Numbered from the stretch's first letter, positions 26,937 to 35,676 are shown. The stretch: 64,000 nt of DNA from Chryseolinea lacunae (GCF_016735595.1 NZ_JAERRB010000005.1:372001-436000), one strand, 5' to 3'. Numbers and translations: made by a program. Notes: a model not told the origin generated them from the sequence alone.

Positions 26937-27258
26937 CTTTGTCGAGTGCTATGACCATAGCCATGCACCACGCGCTTCATGACGATTTTTTATCACCTCT
27001 CCCCTACAACGTAAAATCAAAAAGTCAAAATCGCCAATGCCCTCAGGTTTCACTGTAACCGATGGTGGAATTTTTATGCATTCAACTGCGCTTGCAACAA
27101 GTTGCATACAATTTTTTATTAGATTTGGTTTGACCGGTGGTACATGTTGTGTTCCTGCTGTACACTCCTCCTTTTCCCTATCAACGATCATTGACAGCAA
27201 TCATGTTCACGGGTCAACACAAGTGAAACGATTTGTCAGCCTTCCCAATCAAAAGTTT
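26937..27258. promoter_or_regulatory. Upstream region of the Tat-exported oxidoreductase with palindrome and -7 element
   Basis: 322 bases without a gene. It contains the dyad TGCAAC-AA-GTTGCA at 27093-27106, then an exact TAnnTTTG match (TAGATTTG) at 27120-27127. No TTTG is found at the normal distance; the palindrome occupies the -33 region instead, so it is a candidate operator overlapping the promoter. Confidence 0.35.
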
Positions 27259-28647
27259 ATGCAACAAAAAAACAAGATCGGCCGGAGAGCATTTATCACG
27301 AAGTCGGCCAAAGGCATTGTGTCAACATCGGCCTTGCTTGGTGCTTTCCCCTCCATAGTGCCTGCCTCGGTCTTTGGAAAAAACGCGCCCAGCAATCGCA
27401 TCAACGTTGGAGTGATCGGCACCGGCCGCATTGCGCTCACGCACGACATGCCCGGCACCATCAAGTTTGACAACGCCCGTATCATGGCCGTGTGCGACCC
27501 CGATAGCGTCCGCGCCAACAACGCAAAGAAGTTTGTGAACGACTTCTATACCAAAAAAACCGGCAAGACCTACGACGGCGTGGCCGTCTATGAAAACTAT
27601 AAAGACCTGTTGCAAAACAAAGATGTTGACGCCGTCATCATCACCACACCCGACCATTGGCACGCTCCCATCGCGGTGCACGCGGCGCGTGCGGGCAAAG
27701 ACATTTACATGGAAAAGCCTGCGTCGCTCACCATTGAAGAAGGACGCATCATGAGCGACGCCGTCTATCACACGGGGCGCATTCTGCAAGTGGGAAGCCA
27801 GCAACGATCGATGCCGCAGTTTCGCTACGCCGCCGAGCTCGTGCGCAACGGCCGCATCGGACAATTAAAAACCGTTACGGTGGGTTTGCCCGGCGATCCC
27901 AGCGGCGAGGCCGAACCGGAAATGCCTATTCCCAAAAGTCTGAACTACGACCTGTGGCTGGGCACAACGCCCGAAGTATACTACACCGAGAAACGCGTGC
28001 ACCCACAGGCCGACCTAAGCCGGCCCGGCTGGCTTCGCTGCGAACAATTTGGCGCCGGCATGATCACCGGCTGGGGCTCGCACCACATCGACTGCTCGCA
28101 TTGGGCCATGGACACGGAACATACCGGCCCCATTGAAGTTTGGGGCAAAGCAGAATTTCCGAAGTCGGGTTTATGGGATGTGCACGGCCTCTTCAAAACA
28201 GAAGCCCTCTATGCCAACGGCGTGAAAATGATTGTGGGCAATGAATTTGAAAACGGCATCCGCTTCGAAGGCACCGAAGGATGGATCTTCGTGACGCGCG
28301 GCGACTATGCCGTTACCTCCAGCGACCCAGTGGCAAAGAAACCCAGCAAGGCACTAACGGCCAGCGATCCAAAGATCATTACATCGGCAATCGGCCCCAC
28401 AGAGATTCATTTGTACGAAAGCAGCGACCACCACGGCAATTGGCTTGACAGCATTAAGTCGCGCAAGCAACCCATCGCTCCTGTGGAAGTAGGCCACCGC
28501 TCGTGTTCCACCTGCCTGATTCATCATGTGGTGATGAAGCTGGGAAGAAAAGCATATTGGGATCCGGCCAAAGAGCGCTTCAAGAATGACGATGAAGCAA
28601 ATGCCATGCTGTCGCGGCCGCAGCGGCATCCGTATTTGATTGGGTAG
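27259..28647 (+). CDS. Tat-exported Gfo/Idh/MocA family oxidoreductase
   Basis: 462 residues from the ATG at 27259. The N-terminus has a twin-arginine signal (KIGRRAFITKSAKGIVSTSA). The NAD(P)-binding motif is VGVIGTGRIALTHDMP, and EKPASLTIEEG carries the family's lysine. The C-terminal domain contains GWGSHHIDCSHWAMD and NPxx-type repeats common in the periplasmic glycan-processing members of Planctomycetes and Bacteroidota. These proteins fold with cofactor before export and act on sugars or glycans. The earlier in-frame start at 27037 adds an unlikely leader. It is a single gene, convergent with the TlpA gene across a terminator. Confidence 0.88.
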   Translation: MQQKNKIGRRAFITKSAKGIVSTSALLGAFPSIVPASVFGKNAPSNRINVGVIGTGRIALTHDMPGTIKFDNARIMAVCDPDSVRANNAKKFVNDFYTKKTGKTYDGVAVYENYKDLLQNKDVDAVIITTPDHWHAPIAVHAARAGKDIYMEKPASLTIEEGRIMSDAVYHTGRILQVGSQQRSMPQFRYAAELVRNGRIGQLKTVTVGLPGDPSGEAEPEMPIPKSLNYDLWLGTTPEVYYTEKRVHPQADLSRPGWLRCEQFGAGMITGWGSHHIDCSHWAMDTEHTGPIEVWGKAEFPKSGLWDVHGLFKTEALYANGVKMIVGNEFENGIRFEGTEGWIFVTRGDYAVTSSDPVAKKPSKALTASDPKIITSAIGPTEIHLYESSDHHGNWLDSIKSRKQPIAPVEVGHRSCSTCLIHHVVMKLGRKAYWDPAKERFKNDDEANAMLSRPQRHPYLIG

Positions 28648-28677
28648 TCCGCCAGGCAATTCCCGGCTAACATAAGG

Positions 28678-28711
28678 GGAACAGATCTGTGACATACAGA
28701 TCCGTTCCTTT
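28678..28711. terminator. Bidirectional terminator hairpin
   Basis: GGAACAGATCTG (28678-28689) pairs with CAGATCCGTTCC (28697-28708) with one mismatch and a 7-base loop, followed by TTTAT. It lies between convergent stop codons at 28647 and 28749. Confidence 0.6.
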
Positions 28712-28748
28712 ATCCAGACAACGTTCTATACTAAACCGCCCTTTGTGG

Positions 28749-29813
28749 CTAATGAAAAATTTCTTCCAGCTTTTTGGCAAGCTCTTCGCCGCGCAAGTTG
28801 CGTGCTATGATTTTTCCCTGGGGATCGATTAAGAAGTTGGCGGGAATGGCACGCACGCCATACTGCACTGCGGCTTCGTTGTTCCATCCTTTCAGATCAG
28901 AAACGTGTGCCCAGGGCAGGCCGTCTTTTTCGATGGCTTTTTTCCACTTGGTGGCGTTGTCGTCCAATGAAACACCCAGCACCTGGAAGCCTTTGTCTTT
29001 ATAGAGCTCATACTCCTTTTTCAGGTTGGGGTTCTCCTGGCGACAAGGTCCACACCAGCTGGCCCAGAATTCCAGCAACACATAGTTGCCCTTGTAAGAC
29101 GAAAGGCTCACCGTTTTTCCGTCGAGGTCGGTTTGTTTAAAGTCGATGAAGCCGTTCCCAACTTTGGTTTTCTTCAGGTTCTCTATGCGTGCCACAATCT
29201 CCGCTGCTTTCTCTGTCTTCTTCAGGTTTGCATCCAGGCCGTTGTAGATGTTGGTTGCTTCATCAAGATTGTCTTCGCCCACCCAATTCAACAGCTCGTT
29301 GAGGCTTGCATAGCTTTTGGGATGGGTGAGCACAAATTGTTTGCGCAGATCTTTTTCGCTGTTGTAAAGACTGTCGGCTTCTTTCTTAGCTTTTTCGCTT
29401 TGTGTGTAGAGGGCCGTCACCTTGTTGCGCAGCACCTGCACACCGTCTTCCAGCACTGTGAAATCATTCTGTGCCGGAGAGCCGGAAACTTTCAGGTTTG
29501 TTAAGGCATCGGAAGTGCCTTCCACTTTCATCGGCAGGTTTTCGATGTAGAACACTTTCTGAAACCGGGCTTCGGGCGAATAGATAATGCCCATGGTAGG
29601 TTCAGCACCAACTTTGCCCTTGAACGAAAACGTTCCGTTCTTCACCAGGCATGAGTCAAAACTTTCCACACCCTTCACCTGGTAGCGCATGTACATGTAT
29701 TTTACGCTGAGGCCTTTTATGGAACCGGCCAGCGTGAAGCCTTTTTGTGCATAGAGCGACGATGTCGCCAAGGTCAGCACAACCAGGCAGGTGATTTTGA
29801 TAATTTTATGCAT
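28749..29813 (-). CDS. DUF4369-TlpA family thioredoxin-like protein
   Basis: 354 residues from the ATG at 29813 (MHKIIKITCLVVLTLATSSLYAQ, signal peptide). An upstream TTG at 29825 is in frame but unnecessary. Residues ~24-115 fit the DUF4369 N-terminal domain (FTLAGSIKGLSVKYMYMRY), then a helical linker, then a thioredoxin domain with WCGPC (Cys254, Cys257). The protein is a periplasmic thiol-disulfide oxidoreductase. It follows the trypsin-like protease on the same strand with a 39-base gap, so the two may be co-expressed, possibly for handling disulfides in proteins being degraded. Confidence 0.88.
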   Translation of the reverse strand: MHKIIKITCLVVLTLATSSLYAQKGFTLAGSIKGLSVKYMYMRYQVKGVESFDSCLVKNGTFSFKGKVGAEPTMGIIYSPEARFQKVFYIENLPMKVEGTSDALTNLKVSGSPAQNDFTVLEDGVQVLRNKVTALYTQSEKAKKEADSLYNSEKDLRKQFVLTHPKSYASLNELLNWVGEDNLDEATNIYNGLDANLKKTEKAAEIVARIENLKKTKVGNGFIDFKQTDLDGKTVSLSSYKGNYVLLEFWASWCGPCRQENPNLKKEYELYKDKGFQVLGVSLDDNATKWKKAIEKDGLPWAHVSDLKGWNNEAAVQYGVRAIPANFLIDPQGKIIARNLRGEELAKKLEEIFH

Positions 29814-29852
29814 AGTGTATTTCAAGGGTTAGTGATTCAGTATATGTGATTG

Positions 29853-30710
29853 TTAACGAACGATCAGCGCGCGTATGCGCGTGGTGGGAATGGCTTCTTT
29901 TGAAACCATTTGCACATTCTGATCGGAGTGATAGAGCGCACGCGATGCCGACACCACGCCAATCACTTCGCCATGATTGTTGATGACGGGGCCACCGCTG
30001 GAGCCCTGGGCAAAGTCGGCCGTAACGCTCATCTTCTCGCCGCCGTCGCGCGCATACAATCGCGAAACGTTTCCTTTAGTGAACGAGTAATACATGGAGT
30101 GCGGGTGCGAGATGATGCTCGCCTCTTCTCCCACCACCGGCTCGGCCAGGGGCATGGGCACAAACTTTTTGCCACCGCCGTCAATTCTAAAGATGGCGAT
30201 ATCGTCTTTCAGGCTGGCGGCCAATACTTCTACTATGGGATACACATTTCCATCGGCGTCCATCACCACGTGGGCCAGGTCGGTGTCGTGGTTGCTTTGG
30301 TTGGACCGGAAGATGTGATAGCTCGTCACAGCAATGCCTTCTTCAGCAATAATAAATCCGGAGGCAGACCGCGCATGGTCGTTGGGGCAATTGGGACATT
30401 TGTATAGCGTGCCCACAATCAACACACTTTTACGACAGCGGTCATAAACGTTGACATAGTTTTCTCGTGTGCGTTGCGGCTTCAAGTCAACCCGGCAGGA
30501 GATGCGCTGCAGTTGTTCTTCCAACACATTCAACTTTGGCACCTTTTGATTGTCCATGAGCTTGCGGGCACCGGATTCGAGCTGCTGGTATACTTTCTCG
30601 TCTTCAATGGTGCCCTGGCTAAACGCATAGGTGGTGGTCTGTGCACAGGCAGGTTCCATCAGCATAAACAACGTCAGTGCTACAGCGCACGTTCCTAAAA
30701 CTTTCATCAT
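29853..30710 (-). CDS. Exported trypsin-like serine protease (S1 family)
   Basis: 285 residues from the ATG at 30710, chosen because MMKVLGTCAVALTLFMLMEP opens the signal peptide; an ATG at 30746 is also in frame. The catalytic triad is visible as His132 (TSYHIF), Asp169/170 (LKDDIAIF) and Ser238 (GSSGGPV), in the normal HtrA/S1C order. There is no PDZ domain. A CPNC cysteine pair (105-108) just before the protease domain is unusual. It lies after the terminator that closes the PUL enzyme genes, so it belongs to a separate or read-through transcript with the TlpA gene. Confidence 0.85.
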   Translation of the reverse strand: MMKVLGTCAVALTLFMLMEPACAQTTTYAFSQGTIEDEKVYQQLESGARKLMDNQKVPKLNVLEEQLQRISCRVDLKPQRTRENYVNVYDRCRKSVLIVGTLYKCPNCPNDHARSASGFIIAEEGIAVTSYHIFRSNQSNHDTDLAHVVMDADGNVYPIVEVLAASLKDDIAIFRIDGGGKKFVPMPLAEPVVGEEASIISHPHSMYYSFTKGNVSRLYARDGGEKMSVTADFAQGSSGGPVINNHGEVIGVVSASRALYHSDQNVQMVSKEAIPTTRIRALIVR

Positions 30711-30765
30711 AACTTTTATACTTGCAAAAAATGACACATACTTCATCGGAGGCGATAGAGCTTAA

Positions 30766-30855
30766 AAAAACAAGGTCCGGAGTCACACTACTATTTAACC
30801 TAAATAAACTCGTATGGGACTTTACTCTACTTATCAACATCCGGCCTTGTTTTTA
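30766..30855 (-). terminator. Long-loop intrinsic terminator after the PUL fucosidase
   Basis: On the minus strand TAAAAACAAGGCCGG (30855-30841) pairs with CCGGACCTTGTTTTT (30780-30766) apart from one bulged base, ending in a run of seven T. The loop is about 60 bases. It lies 64 bases after the GH29 stop. Confidence 0.55.
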
Positions 30856-30918
30856 AATATGTATACTAAGCGGGGTCTATCCCTAAACAACCGACTAACT
30901 TTATTATCGCTCTTCCGG

Positions 30919-32355
30919 CTAACGTCTTTCATCGTAAAGCCCCACTTCCGCCAACGCTGGCGCACCGTTAAATTCGTCGATCGTGATGCGTAGTCGTTCG
31001 CCCCACACACGATCAAAGCGATGCACGTTAAATTTTCCTTTGCTCTCTGCGGCCAGCAGAAGTTTCCAGGTTCCGTTGCTGTAGTATTCGATACGATACG
31101 TTTTCACGTGGGCATCGCTCTCCATCACGGTGACGGTGTTGAACGGTTTTTCGCCCTGCAGATTCACTTCCCACCACGGTTTTTTCACGGTAGGGTTCGA
31201 GATCCACGCCGTGGAAAAATCGTCGTCGTTGGCAAAATCCATAATCCACATGTCGTCGCTCCAGCTGCTTCGGGTGGGTTGATGTTTGGCTATGTTGGAT
31301 GAGATGATGGGGTGCGCTGTTGTGGGAAGTTTCGCCGTGGTGGTTGCGGGCTTCCAGCGTTTGCCAATTTCCTTTAGCGCCGCCACGGCATTGTCGTCTA
31401 TCAACCCGTCGCGGTTCGGGGCAACGTTCAGGATAAAATTGCAATGAGTCATGTTGAAGGGAATAATATTTTCGTCCACCAGCTTCGCCGCGTCCTTCAC
31501 CGGCTCGTGCGGGAACCGCGTCTTCCAAAACCAGCTGCTGTTGATGGGCAAACACGACAAGGCCGGGAGGCGATTGGTTTCGCGGGCGATGTGCTGACCC
31601 GCGCCCTGTTCGTATGATTTTATGTCGGTATAGAACAGCGCCTCTGCGGGATACTTCGCCGCATTCAGATCCATGACCAGGCAGTTGGGCTGGAGCGATT
31701 TGATGAGACCATAGATTTCTTCGAACGGAATGTCATCGTAAGAGATGCGCGACCAGGGTGCGTCCCACCCGTCTATTATCAGGGCGCTGATGTCGCCATA
31801 GTTTGTGAGCAGCTCCGTCAGTTGTTCCTTCACCAGCGTGATATGGTTTGGGGTGATCTGGTGTGGGCGCAGGTTGTGGTGCGTGTCGAGTATGGAGTAG
31901 TAGAGCATCACTTTCAGACCGTTGGCACGGAAAGCGTTCACATATTCGCGCACAATGTCTTTCTTCACGGGGCTGTTCATCACCGAGTAGTTGGTGGTCT
32001 TGGTGTCCCAGATGGCAAAGCCACTGTGATGTTTTGTGGTGAGACAACCGTATTGCATGTTGGCTGCCTTTGCTGTTTTGGCCCACTGGTCGCAACTGAG
32101 CTTCGTTGGATTGAAGATTGCCGGCGATGCTTCGGGATCGGCCCAATCCTGATCGAGGTAGGTGGGGATATTAAAGTGAATGAACATTCCAAAGCGAAGG
32201 TCCACAAATTCCTGTTGCAACTGACTCAGCGCTCTGGGCTCCTGCCGCTGCGCCTGTGCACCAATCGCTAAAACGAACAATATCAGGGCAGACATTCCCT
32301 TCCTGATGGACTGTGGTATACGGACGCTTACTGAGGTTTTAGTAGAATATTTCAT
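30919..32355 (-). CDS. Secreted GH29 alpha-L-fucosidase with C-terminal F5/8 type C domain
   Basis: 478 residues from the ATG at 32355; an ATG at 32295 directly before the hydrophobic core (MSALILFVLAIGAQAQ) is an alternative. The catalytic barrel holds RFGMFIHFNIPTYLDQDW, the substrate-site TTKHHSGF (about 106-112) and the nucleophile Asp195 in LIIDGWDAPW. The last ~130 residues are discoidin-like (WISNPTVKKPWWEVNL, YRIEYYSNGTWKLL). It should remove alpha-linked fucose from glycans. It is the last enzyme gene of the PUL before the terminator and follows the peptidase gene by 49 bases. Confidence 0.9.
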   Translation of the reverse strand: MKYSTKTSVSVRIPQSIRKGMSALILFVLAIGAQAQRQEPRALSQLQQEFVDLRFGMFIHFNIPTYLDQDWADPEASPAIFNPTKLSCDQWAKTAKAANMQYGCLTTKHHSGFAIWDTKTTNYSVMNSPVKKDIVREYVNAFRANGLKVMLYYSILDTHHNLRPHQITPNHITLVKEQLTELLTNYGDISALIIDGWDAPWSRISYDDIPFEEIYGLIKSLQPNCLVMDLNAAKYPAEALFYTDIKSYEQGAGQHIARETNRLPALSCLPINSSWFWKTRFPHEPVKDAAKLVDENIIPFNMTHCNFILNVAPNRDGLIDDNAVAALKEIGKRWKPATTTAKLPTTAHPIISSNIAKHQPTRSSWSDDMWIMDFANDDDFSTAWISNPTVKKPWWEVNLQGEKPFNTVTVMESDAHVKTYRIEYYSNGTWKLLLAAESKGKFNVHRFDRVWGERLRITIDEFNGAPALAEVGLYDERR

Positions 32356-32404
32356 GATTACTTTTTTCGTAGGTGACAATGTGTGTTCCGCTGTCACGGC
32401 ATCA

Positions 32405-33091
32405 TCAATTTTTATGGACACTAAACACGGGATTGCTGGTTTCGTATTCCAGCCACAGGTCGTCGACGGTCCGGTTGGTTTCGTCGCGCCATGTTTTCTC
32501 CGAATACGTGCCCGCGCGCATGGCCGCGTCGATAGCTTTCACAATGCCAGGCCGTATATTTTGTTCCAGCCAAACAAAGAAGCGCGCGGTGACGCGGTAG
32601 CCGTGACTGTAGTGCTGCCCCGCCTTGAACGGCGGCAACGACCAACCAGCCCCGGCGTTGTCGACACCAAACGTGTAGCGCACATAGTCGGCAATGCCCT
32701 CGGTGATCCACAGCGGTTCATACTTCGGATAATCCTGAATGACGTGCATGATCTCGTGCGTAACAATATCAATGTCGCTGGCATAGTGGTGAAGCCATTG
32801 AGCCCCATAGTGCGTAACGCAGCCATAAGCTTCGCCCACGCCGTGGTAGGCCGTGTCTACCTGAAACACCACGGCACGGCAAGCGTTAACATTATACTCC
32901 TTGGCCAATACGGGATACAACTCAAAAAACGTTTTTATCATGCGGGCACGCAACCGGCCATCCAAGGTCGAGTCGTTGCTGATGAAGGTGAGCGAAAAGC
33001 CTTTGCGTTCCAGCACCTCATCGCCTTGCGCGGCCACGAACAAGGGGCACAACGTGAGCAACAGATAACCAAGCCAAACAACTTTATTCAT
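32405..33091 (-). CDS. Basic secretory family (BSP) putative zinc peptidase
   Basis: 228 residues from the ATG at 33091 (MNKVVWLGYLLLTLCPLFVAAQ, signal peptide). The zinc site is HEIMH at residues 112-116, with the third ligand probably Glu131 in WITEGIADYVRYTFG. That arrangement and the segment CRAVVFQVDTAYHGVGEAYG fit the plant-type basic secretory protein family (PF04450), predicted proteases in clan MA. It lies between GH47 and GH29 in the PUL, pointing to breakdown of glycoprotein backbones. The longer start at 33142 overlaps nothing useful and lacks a signal peptide at its end. Confidence 0.85.
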   Translation of the reverse strand: MNKVVWLGYLLLTLCPLFVAAQGDEVLERKGFSLTFISNDSTLDGRLRARMIKTFFELYPVLAKEYNVNACRAVVFQVDTAYHGVGEAYGCVTHYGAQWLHHYASDIDIVTHEIMHVIQDYPKYEPLWITEGIADYVRYTFGVDNAGAGWSLPPFKAGQHYSHGYRVTARFFVWLEQNIRPGIVKAIDAAMRAGTYSEKTWRDETNRTVDDLWLEYETSNPVFSVHKN

Positions 33092-33138
33092 AACACTTTT
33101 TGCAAACGGGTTTAGAAATTTGAGCACACACTTGATTG

Positions 33139-34566
33139 TCAATTCTTCAATAAAATCTCATCCACAACCTTCTGATCCAGCAAGCTCTTGCGAAACGTGT
33201 GGGCTTCGGTGTTAAACACGTGGTCTTCAAAGTTGAAGGTGCCCGCGTCTTCCGAGAACAGCAGGTAGAAATATTTCATAGTCTCCGCAAAAAAGAACGT
33301 AGCCAGTGCGTCGCCCTGTTGTTTGGTGACCACATTGTCTACTTTGGTATAGGCCACATCGGTACGGCAATATTTTTCGATGTCGTCGAAATATTTTTCG
33401 GCCATGCGTTTATACTTTTCATTTTTGGTAAAATGATAGAGGTAGTAGGCCGATTCAACAATTTCCGGATTGAGGTCGTAGGTATGGCTTTCAATGATTG
33501 CGGTCTTGTAGTTATAGGCCATCGGTTCCAGTCCATATTTGTTCCAGAGCCAGTCCCAGGTGGTTTGAAATTTCTCGGCTTCAGGCAGATATCCTCCCAC
33601 GGCCAGCGTGGCGGGATAGAAAGCATCGTATAGTGTCACATTGCCTCCTGCACGTGCGCCGGTGTGCATGTCTACGGGGCCATACCACACCAGTCCGTCT
33701 TTTTCTTCGGGCATGTTTTTCTGAACGGCTGCGGCGGTCACATCCCACATGGCTTTCATGTCCGGGTCCTTAAACAGCAGCCAGGTCTTGATCATGTATT
33801 CATAATACGAATCCGATCCGGCGCTGATGCTGCTTTTGCCGCTGAGCCAGTCGCCACTGTTGATGTGAATGAAGTCGCCAATGAGGTCGCGCTCCGAGCG
33901 CCGGTCGAACATCGCCTGCATGGCCTGTTTTGCTTTCTTGTAATAGATGGGGTCGCGGGTGTAGTAGCTGAGCAGTCCAAACTCCAGCGTATACGTTCCA
34001 GCCCCTGCCGGCCCTGCACCGTCGCCACTCACGGCACCGGTGTGAAGATTTACGGAAGCATAGGGAATGCCCGTGGTGGAATTGAAGGCGGGCAACAACC
34101 GGTCGCCAAAATCTTTTGCCTTCGCCAGTATTTTTGGATTGGTTGTGTATTGATACATGGACAAAAGCCCGCCCAGCACCCGGATGTTTGTTTCAAACAC
34201 CGACACCGAAATATCCTTGTTGAAGTTTAATGTCTCCACATACAATTCCACCTCTTTCGCTTCCTCGTCCAGCCCCATCACCCGCAGCGTGCTGTAGGCA
34301 TCGATGGGCGAAATAGCCAGGGGCACATCATACCAGTTGCTTCCTGTTTTTGTTAATGGATTAAACTCATCCATACCCCAGGCATATCGCTTATATCCTT
34401 CCCACGCCCGCAGCGTTTCGCTTTTCACGCGGGCCGCGCGATCATCTGTTGTTACATCTACATTTGTTTCCTCGCTGCAAGCAAACGCCACGGAGCATAA
34501 CAACACGCCCGATGCACACCATTTCATTAGCAGCGTGTTCCGAAGACCGGCCAAGGTTCGTGTCAT
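33139..34566 (-). CDS. GH47 family alpha-1,2-mannosidase lipoprotein
   Basis: 475 residues, lipoprotein signal with Cys30 (VAFAC). The sequence carries the diagnostic GH47 segments in order: YAWGMDEFNPLT (61-72), SPIDAYSTLRVMGL (86-99), FETNIRVLGGLLSMY (124-138), SDSYYEYMIKTW (251-262), LNPEIVESAYYL (365-376) and VFNTEAH (450-456). The acidic residues expected for catalysis are all present (Glu125, Asp252, Glu368), as is the calcium-binding Thr453. The family inverts alpha-1,2-mannose bonds of N-glycans and is mainly eukaryotic. It follows the HEVGH lipoprotein by 5 bases. Its length is normal for the catalytic domain. Confidence 0.93.
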   Translation of the reverse strand: MTRTLAGLRNTLLMKWCASGVLLCSVAFACSEETNVDVTTDDRAARVKSETLRAWEGYKRYAWGMDEFNPLTKTGSNWYDVPLAISPIDAYSTLRVMGLDEEAKEVELYVETLNFNKDISVSVFETNIRVLGGLLSMYQYTTNPKILAKAKDFGDRLLPAFNSTTGIPYASVNLHTGAVSGDGAGPAGAGTYTLEFGLLSYYTRDPIYYKKAKQAMQAMFDRRSERDLIGDFIHINSGDWLSGKSSISAGSDSYYEYMIKTWLLFKDPDMKAMWDVTAAAVQKNMPEEKDGLVWYGPVDMHTGARAGGNVTLYDAFYPATLAVGGYLPEAEKFQTTWDWLWNKYGLEPMAYNYKTAIIESHTYDLNPEIVESAYYLYHFTKNEKYKRMAEKYFDDIEKYCRTDVAYTKVDNVVTKQQGDALATFFFAETMKYFYLLFSEDAGTFNFEDHVFNTEAHTFRKSLLDQKVVDEILLKN

Positions 34567-34571
34567 CGTTG

Positions 34572-35528
34572 CTAGTAGTTAACGTTTGGAAAGTCTTCTT
34601 GCGCCTGCATGAATTGCGCCTCATAGTCGTCTGACCAGCCAAAGGCAAGTGTGGCTTGTTCCTTCAGGTTCACACCGGCCGCGCCACTCCAGAAATGAAT
34701 GAACTCTCCCATGTTCATGCCCCGGTCATAGAGGCTGTAGGTTCCCGTGTCATCTTTGTGTGTGGGGAAATTCTTTGACAGCAACACAAAAAACTCGTTG
34801 AGCACTTTGCTCCCGCCATACTTGCTGTAGATGGGATAGAACCAGTCGCGAAACCAATGCGTGCCCGGCCGTGGATACACATCGCTGGTGGCCATGCAGA
34901 TGTCGTAGGTGAGTTTGGCTTCTGTGTTCATGCCAATGCCTTTGTATACATCGTAGGTATAAATCTCGCACCACTTGCTGTCGCCCCATATGCCAAACGC
35001 GGGAGATTCGCGAATACCTTTCGATCCGCCTTCCACAATGTGACCCACCTCGTGTATGGGAATGCCGTAGCTGTCATATTCATCTTTCCACGACGTGTTG
35101 CCGTCGCGTCCCGACCCATTGTCTATCGCGTTTCGGTTTCCGTGGCTGGCATCCAGGTAGGATGCCGGATGACCACCCGAATATTTGTTGGCGTGCATGA
35201 TGCAGTAAAGCCGGTTCTCTTTTCCAAAATCGCCGTACACCGACTTCGTATAGCGCCAAACCTTGGGCAACAGCGCATCCATCCATTTCTGTGAGAAGTC
35301 CATGTCTTCATCAAAATAGATGGCCACATCGTCGTCGTAGTAGACCCGTTGCAGCAGCATGTCGTGTTTGTCTTTGCCCGTGCCCCAATCTTCCTGCCAC
35401 GTCTTCGACGGTGCACCCGGCGGGTCAATTTCTTCTTCAATTATTTCAGCATCCTTTCCGCCACATCCGCTCAGCATCGACAAGCAGAGCAGAAAAAAAC
35501 TATACATGACCGACTTCATTGCTTTCAT
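34572..35528 (-). CDS. Lipoprotein with HEVGH metal-binding motif, putative secreted metallopeptidase
   Basis: 318 residues, lipobox MLSGC with Cys22. The centre holds HEVGH (His159, Glu160, His163) in YGIPIHEVGHIVEGGSKG, followed by WGDSKWCEIYTYD whose acidic residues near 183-188 could be a third ligand. The C-terminal part (TLAFGWSDDYEAQF) is compact. I cannot match it to a named peptidase family; it might be a divergent zincin related to the basic secretory protein two genes downstream. It starts the enzyme part of the PUL and is closely coupled to GH47. Metallopeptidase activity is inferred from the motif only. Confidence 0.75.
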   Translation of the reverse strand: MKAMKSVMYSFFLLCLSMLSGCGGKDAEIIEEEIDPPGAPSKTWQEDWGTGKDKHDMLLQRVYYDDDVAIYFDEDMDFSQKWMDALLPKVWRYTKSVYGDFGKENRLYCIMHANKYSGGHPASYLDASHGNRNAIDNGSGRDGNTSWKDEYDSYGIPIHEVGHIVEGGSKGIRESPAFGIWGDSKWCEIYTYDVYKGIGMNTEAKLTYDICMATSDVYPRPGTHWFRDWFYPIYSKYGGSKVLNEFFVLLSKNFPTHKDDTGTYSLYDRGMNMGEFIHFWSGAAGVNLKEQATLAFGWSDDYEAQFMQAQEDFPNVNY

Positions 35529-35644
35529 ATTTATGTTTTTGATTTCGTTAAAACCGTATATAAACGCTGTTTATGTTTTTCAGACAATGCATTCCCGGCA
35601 ACAGCTTTCGCCATTGAAAAAATGCATCAGAACAAAAGGTAAAT

Positions 35645-35668
35645 CACCCTGTCGCAGGCGACAGGGTG
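35645..35668 (-). promoter_or_regulatory. Strong hairpin between the PUL lipoprotein genes and enzyme genes
   Basis: A perfect 10-bp stem (CACCCTGTCG / CGACAGGGTG) with a 4-base loop sits 8 bases after the PKD-like gene stop. On the minus strand it is followed by ATTTACCTTTTGTT, a weak T-tract. It may act as an attenuator or RNA-stability element setting expression of susCD versus the enzymes. The 148-base gap here is the longest within the susC-to-GH29 gene run. Confidence 0.55.
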
Positions 35669-35676
35669 CATGTGTT

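Noticed and set aside
28749-30710. Protease and TlpA genes as part of the PUL operon
   Set aside because: A terminator separates them from GH29, so I keep them as neighbours of the PUL rather than members.
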